Assembly (NCBI RefSeq): GCF_014641695.1
Contig: NZ_BMIF01000009.1
Span: 1-64,000 of the forward strand
From: Nitratireductor aestuarii
Lineage (GTDB): Bacteria > Pseudomonadota > Alphaproteobacteria > Rhizobiales > Rhizobiaceae
Length of the DNA stretch: 64,000 nucleotides
Reading direction: 5' to 3'
Under the pieces are notes generated by a model. It did no database searches, was not told the origin of the DNA, and saw nothing but the letters and a program-made list of their open reading frames with translations. Positions 24,145 through 33,416 of this stretch are shown in pieces (the first letter of the stretch is position 1; the number at the start of each line of letters is the position of its first letter). The position numbers were made by a program, and so were the translations under genes.

Positions 24145-25148
24145 TCCGGACCCTGTTGATGTCAGCCCTGCTGCTGGTGCCGTTGGCGGCCAGCGCGCAG
24201 GACAAGCCGGAAGAAGCGAAGGACCTGCAGAAGGTCAGCGTCGCGCTGGACTGGATGCTCAACACCAATCACGTGGGCATTATCGTTGCGCGGGATAAAG
24301 GCTTCTATGCCGAGAATGGTCTGGACGTGGAGGTGCTGCCCTATTCGGACACGAACTCGGCGGCGTTGCTGGCTTCCGGCTCGACTGAATTTGGGTATGT
24401 GGCAACGCTGGCCTACCTCAGCGCGCGGGCTTCTTCGCCTGATCTGACAGCGCTCTGGGTGACCATGCAGCACGAGACGGGACGGCTGGTCTATAATTCC
24501 GATAATGAAGCCATCAAGCGTCCGGCGGACCTCTCGGGCAAGACCTATGCCGGGTTCGGAAGCAATTGGGAAAAGGCGCTGATCAGCACAATGATCCGCA
24601 CCGATGGTGGTGAGCCGGTATGGGATACCGTGACGCTGAACACCGGCGCTTACGAGGCGCTGGCGGTCGGCCGCGTTGACTTCACGCTTGAAGTGGCGAC
24701 CTGGGAAGGTGTGAACGGCGAGCTTCTTGGGCGCAAGCAGAGCTGGTTCAACTATGCTGACTATGGCGTGCCGGACCAGCAGAACGGCTATATCGCCACG
24801 ACGACGAAGATGCTGAACGAGCAGCCAGACACCGTCAAAGCTTTCATGCAGGCGACACTCAAGGGCTATGAATTCGCCGCCGACAACCCGGCAGAGGCTG
24901 CCGAAATCATGCTCGCGGCCGGGGACTTCCCGAACCCCGAGCTGGTGCGCGGTTCGCTGAAGCTAATTTCCGAGGGCAAGTTCCTGCGCGACGGCGACAC
25001 GCCGGTCGGCAAGATCGACCCGGCACGATTTGCGGGCATGGTGAAATTCCTAGCAGAGAACGAGGTACTCAAGGACAAGGACGGGAACGTTCTCAAGGAT
25101 CCGGGCGACGTCAGTTCCTGGTACAACGAGGACTGGCGCAAGGAATGA
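24141..25148 (+). CDS. thiY: ThiY-like periplasmic binding protein (NMT1/THI5 fold)
   Basis: This is a 335-residue protein with a signal peptide ending near LAASAQ (residue 20). The mature N-terminus VALDWMLNTNHVGIIVARDK has the W-x-x-N-T-N-H motif of HMP/formylaminopyrimidine-binding ThiY proteins and of yeast THI5. GFGSNWEKALISTM and AVGRVDFTLEVATWEG lie in the second lobe. It would deliver a pyrimidine thiamine precursor to the permease. TPP-riboswitch control upstream agrees. Start overlaps the ATPase stop (ATGA). Confidence 0.87.
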   Translation: MIRTLLMSALLLVPLAASAQDKPEEAKDLQKVSVALDWMLNTNHVGIIVARDKGFYAENGLDVEVLPYSDTNSAALLASGSTEFGYVATLAYLSARASSPDLTALWVTMQHETGRLVYNSDNEAIKRPADLSGKTYAGFGSNWEKALISTMIRTDGGEPVWDTVTLNTGAYEALAVGRVDFTLEVATWEGVNGELLGRKQSWFNYADYGVPDQQNGYIATTTKMLNEQPDTVKAFMQATLKGYEFAADNPAEAAEIMLAAGDFPNPELVRGSLKLISEGKFLRDGDTPVGKIDPARFAGMVKFLAENEVLKDKDGNVLKDPGDVSSWYNEDWRKE

Positions 25149-26362
25149 TCTTCAATCTGGTCGTTTTTGGCCATGGCAGTCATGAGGCTGCCTGGCGAAG
25201 CCCGGAGGCGCAGGCGACTGCGCCGCTGGACCTTAGCCACTGGACAGCGTGCGCGAAGCTTGCCGAGGCGGCGGGCTTCGACGGGCTGTTCCTGGGCGAC
25301 ATTCTTTGCCTGCAGGATCATCCGGAGGTCCACCCATCCGAGGCGCTCGATCCGCTGATGGTGCTTGCTGCGGTAGCAGGCGTAACCGAGCGGTTGACGC
25401 TCATCGGCACGGCGTCGGCGAGCTTCAACCATCCGTTTCATCTCGCCCGGCGAATTCTGAGCCTGCATCATCTCACCAGGGGACGTGCCGGCTGGAACAT
25501 CGTTACCTCGTCCTATGCGCAGGAAGCGGCCAATTTCGGCTGGCCGAAGATGCCGGAGACGCCAGAACGATACGCTCATGCGGAAGATGTCGTCAACGCC
25601 GTCAAGGCGCTGTGGGACAGCTGGGATGGCGTGACGCGCGTCGCGGACAAGGAAAGCGGGCGGTGGCTGAACCAGGCGCCGCAGACGGTCAAGCGGGAAG
25701 GGCGGTTTGGTGCAATCAACGGTGCGCTGAACCTGTCGCCGGAGCCGTGGAGCCGACCGGTGCTGGCGCAGGCGGGGTCATCGCCGGAGGGGCTCGCCTT
25801 CGCCGCCCGTCATGCGGATCAGGTGTTCACCGTGCAATCGGATATCGGGCAGGCCAGGGCGTTCCGTGAGCGGTTGCATAAGCTGGCTGTTGAGGCTGGG
25901 CGAAATCCGCAGGACATCAAGGTGCTTCCGGGGCTGGTGCCGTTCATCGGTGAGACCAGGGAGGATGCGGAAGCGCAGCTGATGGCTCTCTCAGCCCACA
26001 ATTTCATGGAGCATCTGGTCACCAAGCTTGAGCGCTTTACCGGGCTCGATCTGAGCGGCGCCGATCTTGACGCTCCGCTGAAGGCTTCAGCAAAGGACCT
26101 TCCGCGGAACAGTTTCAGCAATTCCCGCGCGAGGCTGCTTCTGGAGGTGGCGGAGCGAGAAGGGCTGACCCTGCGGCAGCTGGCCGTCCGCTTCGCCGCT
26201 GGGCGGGGTCATCTTCTGTTTGTCGGAACGGCCGAAGAGCTCGGCCGCGTGATGCGGGATTGGATCGAGGCCGGTGCCTGCGACGGCTTCAATGTCATGC
26301 CGCCGCAATTGCCAGTTGATCTCTCGTGCCTCAAGGAACAGTTCGAGGCGCTGCGAAAGTAG
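25145..26362 (+). CDS. LLM-class flavin-dependent monooxygenase in TPP-controlled operon
   Basis: This is a 405-residue bacterial luciferase-like protein of the NtaA/SnaA/DszA group (FMNH2-dependent monooxygenases). Signatures: AAGFDGLFLGDILCLQD near residue 40, LIGTASASFNHPFHLARRIL near 88-107, GRAGWNIVTSSYAQEAANFG and VLAQAGSSPEGLAFAARHAD. It needs a partner flavin reductase, not encoded nearby. The gene overlaps the thiY stop by four bases and is thus under the TPP riboswitch. Its substrate is unknown; oxidation or ring/side-chain cleavage of an imported thiamine degradation product is the inference from context. It is somewhat shorter than typical NtaA proteins. Confidence 0.88.
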   Translation: MIFNLVVFGHGSHEAAWRSPEAQATAPLDLSHWTACAKLAEAAGFDGLFLGDILCLQDHPEVHPSEALDPLMVLAAVAGVTERLTLIGTASASFNHPFHLARRILSLHHLTRGRAGWNIVTSSYAQEAANFGWPKMPETPERYAHAEDVVNAVKALWDSWDGVTRVADKESGRWLNQAPQTVKREGRFGAINGALNLSPEPWSRPVLAQAGSSPEGLAFAARHADQVFTVQSDIGQARAFRERLHKLAVEAGRNPQDIKVLPGLVPFIGETREDAEAQLMALSAHNFMEHLVTKLERFTGLDLSGADLDAPLKASAKDLPRNSFSNSRARLLLEVAEREGLTLRQLAVRFAAGRGHLLFVGTAEELGRVMRDWIEAGACDGFNVMPPQLPVDLSCLKEQFEALRK

Positions 26363-26365
26363 CGC

Positions 26366-27562
26366 CTACCGGTGACCCGGAAGGCGCGGCAGCAGGATCG
26401 TCAGCAGGCCGAGCAGCGGCATGTAAGAGCAGATGTCATAGACGAAGTCGATGCCTTGCCGGTCTGCGAAATAGCCGAGGCCAGCTGCAGCGATGCCGCC
26501 GAAGCCAAAGGCAAAGCCGAAGAACAGGCCGCCAATCATGCCGACGCGTCCCGGCACCAGTTCCTGCGCGAAGACCACGATGGCCGAAAAGGCCGAGGAG
26601 AAGATGAAGCCGATCACCACCACCAGGACCGCCGTCCAGAACAGGTTTGTGTAGGGCAACAGGAGCGCGAAGGGAATAACGCCAAGGACCGAGAACCAGA
26701 TGACGACGCGCGCGCCGTAACGGTCGCCGATCGGACCGCCGAGGAAGACACCCGCAGCGGAAGCCGCGAGGAACAGGAACAGCAGAAGCTGCGCTTCCTG
26801 AACATCCACGCCGAACTTCTCGATCGTGTAGAAGGTGAAATAGCTGGAGATGCTCGCCAGATAAGCGTTCTTCGTCGCCGTCAGAAGTACCAGCACGAGG
26901 AGCGTCATCAGCACGGTGCTACGCGGCAGCGGCAGCGTGCGGTTCACCTGGCGGTGGGCCGGGTTGCTGCGCCGGTGACGGCTGTACCAGATGCCGACCC
27001 AGGTCAGCAGGCCGAAACCAGCAAGCGCCACGATCGAGAACCAGCCAAGGCTTTCCTGTCCGCGCGGAATGACAATGAAGGCAGCGAGCAGCGGGCCGAT
27101 CGCCGATCCGGCATTGCCGCCCACCTGGAACACCGACTGAGCAAAACCATGGCGTCCGCCCGAGGCGACGCGGGCAACGCGCGAGGCTTCCGGATGGAAG
27201 ATTGCCGAGCCCACGCCGATGAGGCCAGCGCCGAGGACCAGAACCGGAAAACTGTGCGCGAAAGCAAGCGTGATCAGGCCCACAAAGGTCGAGAGCATCG
27301 CCGATGGCAGCGAATAGGGCATGGGCCAACGGTCGGTGACAGTGCCGACCACCGGCTGCAGGAGTGACGCGGTCACCTGAAAGGCGAAGGTCAGAAGGCC
27401 GATCTGCACGAAATCGAGCGCATAGCTTTCCTTCAGCAGCGGATAGATGGAGGTCAGCAGCGACTGCATGATGTCGTTCAGCATGTGGCAGACGCTAGTC
27501 GCCGCAATGATTGAAACGACCGCCTGCTGCGGTCTGCTCACGCTGTCGGTGATCGTGGCCAT
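26366..27562 (-). CDS. MFS transporter, fosmidomycin-resistance (Fsr) type
   Basis: This is a 398-residue transporter with about twelve helices. The N-terminus SVCHMLNDIMQSLLTSIYPL, the ALDFVQIGLLTFAFQVTASL segment and GVGSAIFHPEASRVAR with FQVGGNAGSAIGPLLAAF are diagnostic for Fsr-like pumps. It probably exports a drug-like or metabolic compound. It is convergent with the LLM gene, three bases apart, so it is not part of the TPP operon. Confidence 0.88.
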   Translation of the reverse strand: MATITDSVSRPQQAVVSIIAATSVCHMLNDIMQSLLTSIYPLLKESYALDFVQIGLLTFAFQVTASLLQPVVGTVTDRWPMPYSLPSAMLSTFVGLITLAFAHSFPVLVLGAGLIGVGSAIFHPEASRVARVASGGRHGFAQSVFQVGGNAGSAIGPLLAAFIVIPRGQESLGWFSIVALAGFGLLTWVGIWYSRHRRSNPAHRQVNRTLPLPRSTVLMTLLVLVLLTATKNAYLASISSYFTFYTIEKFGVDVQEAQLLLFLFLAASAAGVFLGGPIGDRYGARVVIWFSVLGVIPFALLLPYTNLFWTAVLVVVIGFIFSSAFSAIVVFAQELVPGRVGMIGGLFFGFAFGFGGIAAAGLGYFADRQGIDFVYDICSYMPLLGLLTILLPRLPGHR

Positions 27563-27666
27563 GGGTTGCCTGTAGGTAGGGGATACTTTTGGGCTATCCC
27601 TTACACTGTTCTTTGTCGCCCTGCATCATAGTTTAGATGTATAATGACGGGGATCCTCGACCATAT

Positions 27667-28875
27667 CTATCGGCCGCGCTCTGCAATGGCCGTGCCTGCG
27701 GCCCAGCCCGACGACCATGCCCACTGGAAATTGTAGCCGCCAAGCCAGCCGGTTACGTCCACCACCTCGCCAATGAAGAAGAGGCCTTTAACGGCCTTCG
27801 ATTCCATGGTGCGGGAGTCGAGGCCATCCGTATCCACACCGCCGAGGGTTACTTCCGCTGTCCGGTACCCCTCAGAGCCGATAGGGTAGACCTCCCAGCC
27901 CTGCAGAATGGAGGCGATTTCGCCAAGCTTGCGATCGCTCGTTTCGCCCATGGCGCCCGTCCACTTGTGCAGCTCGGCCAGGTAGGATGCGAGGCGCTTC
28001 GGCAGGATTTCGCCGATTGCAGTGGCGATGCTCCGCTTGCCGTGGGTACGCTTCGACGCGCAGAGCGCTCCTGCGATATCGGTGCCCGGCAGGAAGGTGA
28101 CGCGGATCGGTTGCGTCTCGCGCCAATAGGAAGAAATCTGCAGAATGGCGGGACCGGAGAGACCGCGATGGGTGAAGAGCAGCGCTTCCTCAAAGCTCGT
28201 CTTGCCACAGGAAATGCGCGCGGGTGCGGAGACGCCGGCGATCTCGCGGAAGCCCGCGAGCATGTCCTCGCCGAAGGTCAGCGGCACCAGCGCCGGTCGG
28301 GTCTCCGTGACGGCGACGCCAAACTGGCTCGCGAGCTGATAGCCTAGTCCCGACGCACCCATCTTGGGAATGGACTTGCCGCCCGTGGCGACAACCAGAT
28401 TGCGGCACTGAATTCTTGCCGCGCCATCGCCTTCAAGCACGACAGAGAAGCCGCTGCCGTTCTGCTGGACCTCGGCCACACGGGTGTTGAGACGCATCTC
28501 TGAGCCGTGGCGCGCCATTTCGTCCAGAAGCATCTGGATGATGTCCTTCGCGGAATTATCGCAAAAGAGCTGGCCCAGCGTCTTCTCGTGGTAGGAGATG
28601 CCGTATTTTTCGACCAGCGTGATGAAGTCGTGCTGGGTGTAGCGGCCGAGCGCGGACTTGGCGAAATGCGGGTTCTTCGACAGGAAGTTGCGCGCTGACG
28701 TTCCGATGTTGGTGAAGTTGCAGCGCCCGCCGCCGGAGATGCGGATCTTTTCTCCGGGGGACTTTGCGTGATCAACGATGAGAACGCGTCCGCCTCTGGC
28801 CGCTGCATGGCTGGCGCACATCATTCCGGCTGCGCCTGCGCCGAGGATCAGGGTGTCGAAGGTCTCGTTTAGCAT
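27667..28875 (-). CDS. BaiN/HI0933-family FAD-dependent oxidoreductase
   Basis: This is a 402-residue flavoprotein. The FAD-binding motif ILGAGAAGMMCASHAA lies at residues 10-25, followed by KIRISGGGRCNFTN (about 45-58), the hallmark of the HI0933/YhiN/BaiN family. The end, GGYNFQWAWSSGWAAG, closes the FAD site. The physiological substrate is unknown in most bacteria. A single gene on the minus strand. Confidence 0.9.
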   Translation of the reverse strand: MLNETFDTLILGAGAAGMMCASHAAARGGRVLIVDHAKSPGEKIRISGGGRCNFTNIGTSARNFLSKNPHFAKSALGRYTQHDFITLVEKYGISYHEKTLGQLFCDNSAKDIIQMLLDEMARHGSEMRLNTRVAEVQQNGSGFSVVLEGDGAARIQCRNLVVATGGKSIPKMGASGLGYQLASQFGVAVTETRPALVPLTFGEDMLAGFREIAGVSAPARISCGKTSFEEALLFTHRGLSGPAILQISSYWRETQPIRVTFLPGTDIAGALCASKRTHGKRSIATAIGEILPKRLASYLAELHKWTGAMGETSDRKLGEIASILQGWEVYPIGSEGYRTAEVTLGGVDTDGLDSRTMESKAVKGLFFIGEVVDVTGWLGGYNFQWAWSSGWAAGTAIAERGR

Positions 28876-29003
28876 GGAGAACGGCTACCGTTTCAGCTGC
28901 TCAGAACTGGCGTTGAAGGGAATAGCCAAAGCCATCCATCCACTTTCGTGCCGCTATAGGATAGTACGGGGTCGCAGACAACATGAGCGCGTCGGGCGCG
29001 GCG

Positions 29004-29933
29004 TTATGCCTGCAGAGCTGGCTCCGCGACCGGCAGTGTCAAGTGCGCTTCCAGCATGAGGTTCTTCAGGAAGTCGGAGATCGCCAGAGCCCAGGGCTCT
29101 GCCTTGTGCTCGATGCGAACCGCAACTTCGACCATTCGGGTATCCGTGTAGCCGATGATCTTCTGCATGACGAGTTCGCCACGCAGATACTCGTCCCGGA
29201 TCGATCCCATGGAAACTATCGAGGTTCCGAGCCCCCGGCAGAGCAGGGAACGCCACACGGCGATGGATTCCACATGGCGTTCCGAGTCCAGTTTCAGGCC
29301 AGATGACCGAGCGGCCTGCTGGGCAACGCGCCAGGAGGCGCTGTTCTGGCCGTAGAAGACCAAAGGCGAGGCTAGCACTTCCTTCACGGTGATCGTAGGA
29401 GCACCACTTGAGATCTCCGGCGCGCAGACGAAATAGAACTCGTCCTCGAGCAGAGGCGTTACATGCACCTCGGAATGCCTGGGAAGGTTCCATCCAATCA
29501 TGCAATCGAGTTCGCTGCGTTCCAGTCGCTGTTCCAGCTCGTGCGTCCAGCCTTCCACGAGTCTCAGGTTCGGGGTCCCCAGCCAGGTAGCGGCCCCTTC
29601 CAGCGCTTCAACCCCGATAAGGCGGGAAAAGGCCGGAGGTGCGCCAAGGCGGATCTCACGCACCGCAGGGTCTTTGCGGATAAATGTCTTCTCCATGGTC
29701 GCGACAAGATCAAGAATTTGTGATGCCAGCGGGAGAAGGTCTTTACCGACCGGTGTGGGGACGATTCCACGTGAGTGACGGGTCAAGAGCGGCGTACCCA
29801 CCAGATCTTCAAGAAGGCGAATCTGCAGACTGATGGCCGTGGGCGTTACGTGCAACAGTTCCGCAGCACGGGTAATACTCCCCGCTCCGGTTACTGCCGT
29901 AAAATACTCCAGCTGCTTTATTGATATGCCCAT
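29004..29933 (-). CDS. LysR-family transcriptional regulator
   Basis: This is a 309-residue regulator. The winged helix-turn-helix is at residues 1-60 (KQLEYFTAVTGAGSITRAAE, TPTAISLQIRLLEDLVGTPL) and the effector-binding domain occupies about 90-295. It is divergent from the flavoprotein/cytochrome operon at 30313 with a 379-base intergenic region, the classical arrangement for a LysR protein controlling the neighbour. The effector is unknown and probably the substrate of that operon. Confidence 0.92.
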   Translation of the reverse strand: MGISIKQLEYFTAVTGAGSITRAAELLHVTPTAISLQIRLLEDLVGTPLLTRHSRGIVPTPVGKDLLPLASQILDLVATMEKTFIRKDPAVREIRLGAPPAFSRLIGVEALEGAATWLGTPNLRLVEGWTHELEQRLERSELDCMIGWNLPRHSEVHVTPLLEDEFYFVCAPEISSGAPTITVKEVLASPLVFYGQNSASWRVAQQAARSSGLKLDSERHVESIAVWRSLLCRGLGTSIVSMGSIRDEYLRGELVMQKIIGYTDTRMVEVAVRIEHKAEPWALAISDFLKNLMLEAHLTLPVAEPALQA

Positions 29934-30312
29934 ACCCCATTAAGGGCATGGTTTTTGTTTGATGCAAGTTTTTCTTCAGGCTCCCTGTAGAATTTTAAGA
30001 TGGACAGTAGTGTGTACGAGCCATAGCGTCCTGATGAAAGTTTCGAAGGTTCCTCCGCTCCCTACATCGAGGTGGAAATTAGATAACTTATTTTGGCACC
30101 TTATCTCGTTAAGTAAAAATACTTACTCCTAAAGGCTATCGGTACACGGGTTTCGCCTGTGTGTTTGCGTGCGACTGTATAGTCTAGCGGATGCTTTTCT
30201 TGAGGTGGCTGACGTTGGCGAAAGCCGACGGGATGGAAGTTGTCTGATTAATTGAGGCGGCGGTGGTGTCGGCTACGACCCAGGAGGGGGTCGGATTTCC
30301 AAGGAGGAGAGC
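29934..30312. promoter_or_regulatory. Divergent control region, LysR gene / flavoprotein operon
   Basis: This is an AT-richer region between divergent genes. Two symmetric elements stand out: AGATAA-N14-TTATCT (30081-30106) and TAAGTA-AAAA-TACTTA (30110-30125). The flavoprotein ATG is preceded by AAGGAGGAGAGC. The inverted repeats are candidates for LysR binding; I cannot assign the promoter boxes with confidence. A long leader (about 190 bases) follows them. Confidence 0.5.
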
Positions 30313-32376
30313 ATGAGAAAGAAAGACAAGGAAAGACGTCTCGAGGAGGAGGCCAAGAAGGCCTTGAGCCGCCGCGAGTTCTTCAAGGCGGGTGCTGCTG
30401 CAGGCGTTAGCGCAGCAGCATTGGGCGGATCGGTGGCCGTTGCCTCTGCAGACCATTCCGAAGAGGCGTGGGACTATGAGTATGACGTCGTGATCTGCGG
30501 TGGTGGCTGCGCAGGCATCACCGCTGCCATCCGCGCACGTGATTCCGGCGCGTCGGTGCTCGTCGTCGACCAGAACTACGATCTCGGCGGCCGTATGTTG
30601 CACTCGGGCTCGTTCCTGTCGCTTGGTGGTGGTGATCCCATCCAGAAGCGCGACATGGCTGGCGAGGCCGATGCGGAAGGCTTCATCACGGTTCCGCCGG
30701 TTGAGGATCCAGCCGAGCTCGATGACAGTGTCGAGTTGCTCTTCACCGACGTTACGGATTGGTCCGTTGTCGACGGCAAGGCACAGTCGCCCTACCGCTA
30801 CAACGAGCGCGAGATGATGCGCGCATGGGCGGAAAACTGCCCGCCAACCCGCCAGTTTCTGATGGACAACTACGTCCGGTTTACCCGTGTCAGCGGCACA
30901 CACGGCGGCGGCGGTCTGAGCCGTGCCCGCGCGCCGTACTGCTTCCTGATGCTCGGTGACAAGACCGACATCAAGGCTGGCACCATCACGCGCGAAGACG
31001 CAGGTGTCGCCGACTTTGAACGCACCAGCCCGTTTGCTCCGGTGCAGATGGAAGACGCAACGCAGTTTGTCGGGCCAGACGCCGTTCGCAACGGTGTGGC
31101 ACTTGCTCGCCCGCTGGAGTTCTCGGCCCGTGAAAAGGGCGTGCACTTCATGCTGCACCGCGCCTTCATCGACCTCATCCGCGAGAAGCCGTTCGAGGGT
31201 CGCGTCACCGGTATAACTGCAGAGTACCGGCCGCGCGTGCATCCGAAATCCGGTGAACGTCTGGAAAGCTTCTGGCAGCTCGGCAATATCGATGAACGTC
31301 GTCCAAACCTCCGCATCCGTGCCCGCAAGGCCGTTATTCTTGCATCCGGCGGTCATGCGGGTAATCCGGAAGTCCGTAGCATGTTCTATCCGGCCATGCG
31401 CGACCCAGCGTTCCCGACCTCCGGTAGTGCCTTGCAGGGTCCCGGCGGCCAGGATGCGACTGCACTGAAGGCTGCGCTGAAGATCGGCGCCAACCTCGCT
31501 GGCATGCAGCAGAACCTGTCCTACCCGACCACCTACCATATCGCGACGACGCTGGGTACTCGCGACGCCTATACGAACATGATGCCGGGCCATCCGACGT
31601 TTGTGTTCCGCGGCTCCGCAGGCGTCAACGTCGGTAACGCCGGGTTCGAGGAGTTCATTGCTGTCAACCAGGTCGGCAAGCGCTTCTTCAACGAAGTGCG
31701 CCTGCCGAAGCGTCCGGCCGGCAACCGCTATCCGGGCGATGGCGCTGCTCCGGGACGCGGGCTGGAGCACAAGCCGCTCGACTGGCGCAACTGCTCGGCC
31801 GAGTGGATCCGCCAGAGCTACAACTACGATCACGGCCTTGATGCGGCTCTCGCAATGAACGAAGGCTCGCGCGCACCGAACTACTACTCGGGGCCGATCT
31901 GGGCGATCTTCGACGAGGACGCCATTGAGCGGACGGGCTGGGAGCTTCGTTTCCCCTACGTCAATGAAGAGAACGGCTATTTCTTCAAGGCGGAGTCAAT
32001 CGAGGATCTGGCTGCAAAGATCTACGCGCGCCATCCTTATCAGCGCGTGCCGCTCGCTTATCTTGGCAAGACGATCGAGACGTGGAACGGCTATGTCGCG
32101 GCCGGTGCGGATCCGGAATTCGAGCGCGAGAAGGACGCGCCGATGTACGCGATCTCCAAGCCGCCGTTCTATGCGCTGTCTATCATGGTCATCTGGCACG
32201 ACAGCTACGGTGGTCTGCGTTGTAACGGCCGTCAGCAGGTCATCGACATGGAGGGCAAGCCGATCCCGGGCCTCTATGCTGGTGGCGAAGCTGTCGGTGG
32301 CTTCAACAAGCATGGTCTGGGCAAGGGGCATGTTCAGGGCTTCATAGCCGGTACGCATGCCGCCCAGGAGGGCTAA
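30313..32376 (+). CDS. Tat-exported FAD-dependent dehydrogenase (FAD_binding_2)
   Basis: This is a 687-residue flavoprotein. A Tat signal SRREFFKAG lies at residues 19-27, followed by a hydrophobic Ala/Gly stretch and likely cleavage near ASA at 44-46. The dinucleotide site YDVVICGGGCAGITAAIRAR begins at 57. The rest fits fumarate-reductase/ketosteroid-dehydrogenase-type FAD_binding_2 enzymes, ending GLYAGGEAVGGFNKHGLGKG. Folding with FAD in the cytosol and export by Tat suggests a periplasmic oxidoreductase. The downstream dihaem cytochrome c is a natural electron acceptor. The substrate is unknown. Confidence 0.85.
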   Translation: MRKKDKERRLEEEAKKALSRREFFKAGAAAGVSAAALGGSVAVASADHSEEAWDYEYDVVICGGGCAGITAAIRARDSGASVLVVDQNYDLGGRMLHSGSFLSLGGGDPIQKRDMAGEADAEGFITVPPVEDPAELDDSVELLFTDVTDWSVVDGKAQSPYRYNEREMMRAWAENCPPTRQFLMDNYVRFTRVSGTHGGGGLSRARAPYCFLMLGDKTDIKAGTITREDAGVADFERTSPFAPVQMEDATQFVGPDAVRNGVALARPLEFSAREKGVHFMLHRAFIDLIREKPFEGRVTGITAEYRPRVHPKSGERLESFWQLGNIDERRPNLRIRARKAVILASGGHAGNPEVRSMFYPAMRDPAFPTSGSALQGPGGQDATALKAALKIGANLAGMQQNLSYPTTYHIATTLGTRDAYTNMMPGHPTFVFRGSAGVNVGNAGFEEFIAVNQVGKRFFNEVRLPKRPAGNRYPGDGAAPGRGLEHKPLDWRNCSAEWIRQSYNYDHGLDAALAMNEGSRAPNYYSGPIWAIFDEDAIERTGWELRFPYVNEENGYFFKAESIEDLAAKIYARHPYQRVPLAYLGKTIETWNGYVAAGADPEFEREKDAPMYAISKPPFYALSIMVIWHDSYGGLRCNGRQQVIDMEGKPIPGLYAGGEAVGGFNKHGLGKGHVQGFIAGTHAAQEG

Positions 32377-32442
32377 GTGACTGGCCGGCCGGCAGGGCAT
32401 CCTGCTGGCCGGTTTCATTTCGGCATATGAGTGAAGAAGACC

Positions 32443-33372
32443 ATGGAAACTGAAGATCAAGAAGTTGAGGTCGGTCCGCATCTTGTCGTCACCGCGAGCC
32501 CGGAGCAGGTCGAACCATTCGGCGAGATCATCCTGACCGCCCGCCTTGAAACCCCCGAACCCATGGATGTGGAGGGGGAGGTTGTATTCTACGACGCTAG
32601 CGGCGCAGAAGCCGGCCGGGCAGCACTTGCAGGTCGCTACGCCCCTGAACCCCTGACGGCGAAGCTGGAGCGTATGGCTCCCTCAGAACCCGGGTCGCAG
32701 ACCTGGACCGCGCGCCTTGAAAGCGATGATTGTGATTGCGAGGAAGCGGAGTTCACCGTCACCATCGCCCCGCACCCGATCAGCGTCACGGTCTGGGACA
32801 TTCCCTCGGCGATCGAGCAGGGCATCACATTCCCGATGACCATCGGGCTCAAGTGCCCTTGCGGTTGTGAGGTAAAGGGATGGTCGTTCCGGCTGCTGAA
32901 TGGCGAGGGTCAGGAAATCGCGGCCGGCACGGTAGGCGACGAGCCATGGCCCGGTACCACGTCGCTCTTCTATACCTGCATCGATCTCGATGCGCCTTCC
33001 GTGGAGGGTCACCACGAATGGGCTGTCGTGGCGCTTCCGTCGGAGGAAGCAGAGGTCCCGCATGCCGAGCGCAAGCTGGCGGTGCACCTGAACGTTACGC
33101 GGGCACCGGAAGTGACGCTTCGCATCGAGGCTTTCGACGCGGCAACCAACGCGCCCGTGCCGAAAGCCAAGGTCGTCGTGCATCCCTATCGCGGATGGAC
33201 CAACGAAGAGGGCGTCGCCGAAGTGCGGCTGCCGAAGGGCGCTTATACGGTCTTCGTGTCCAGAGCTCCGTATTTTGCCTTCAAGAGCAATGGCGAGATT
33301 ACCGAAGACATGACTCTGAGAGCGGAGATGTTCGAGGACCGGGAATACTCTGTGAGCGAGCTGTGGGCATAG
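32443..33372 (+). CDS. Hypothetical protein with Ig-like and CNA-B-like modules
   Basis: This is a 309-residue acidic protein from the ATG at 32443; a GTG four codons earlier is also possible. Residues about 10-110 look like an Ig-like beta-sandwich, the middle has Cys motifs DDCDCEE and LKCPCGCEV, and the end (APVPKAKVVVHPYRGWTNEE, then VRLPKGAYTVFVSRAPYF) resembles carboxypeptidase-regulatory/CNA-B domains. I see no signal peptide, odd for a protein of this build between two exported products. It may be a chaperone, a subunit piggy-backing on the Tat protein, or a metal-binding partner. Confidence 0.65.
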   Translation: METEDQEVEVGPHLVVTASPEQVEPFGEIILTARLETPEPMDVEGEVVFYDASGAEAGRAALAGRYAPEPLTAKLERMAPSEPGSQTWTARLESDDCDCEEAEFTVTIAPHPISVTVWDIPSAIEQGITFPMTIGLKCPCGCEVKGWSFRLLNGEGQEIAAGTVGDEPWPGTTSLFYTCIDLDAPSVEGHHEWAVVALPSEEAEVPHAERKLAVHLNVTRAPEVTLRIEAFDAATNAPVPKAKVVVHPYRGWTNEEGVAEVRLPKGAYTVFVSRAPYFAFKSNGEITEDMTLRAEMFEDREYSVSELWA

Positions 33373-33416
33373 CGATGCGGGAGCAAAGCTGCCCTACACC
33401 GACGGGGAAAAAGAAC

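Noticed and set aside
30184-31833. Long minus-strand open frame (about 549 codons) over the flavoprotein gene
   Set aside because: It is antisense to a gene with Tat signal, FAD motif and strong ribosome site; its protein has no motif and arises from GC-rich codon use.
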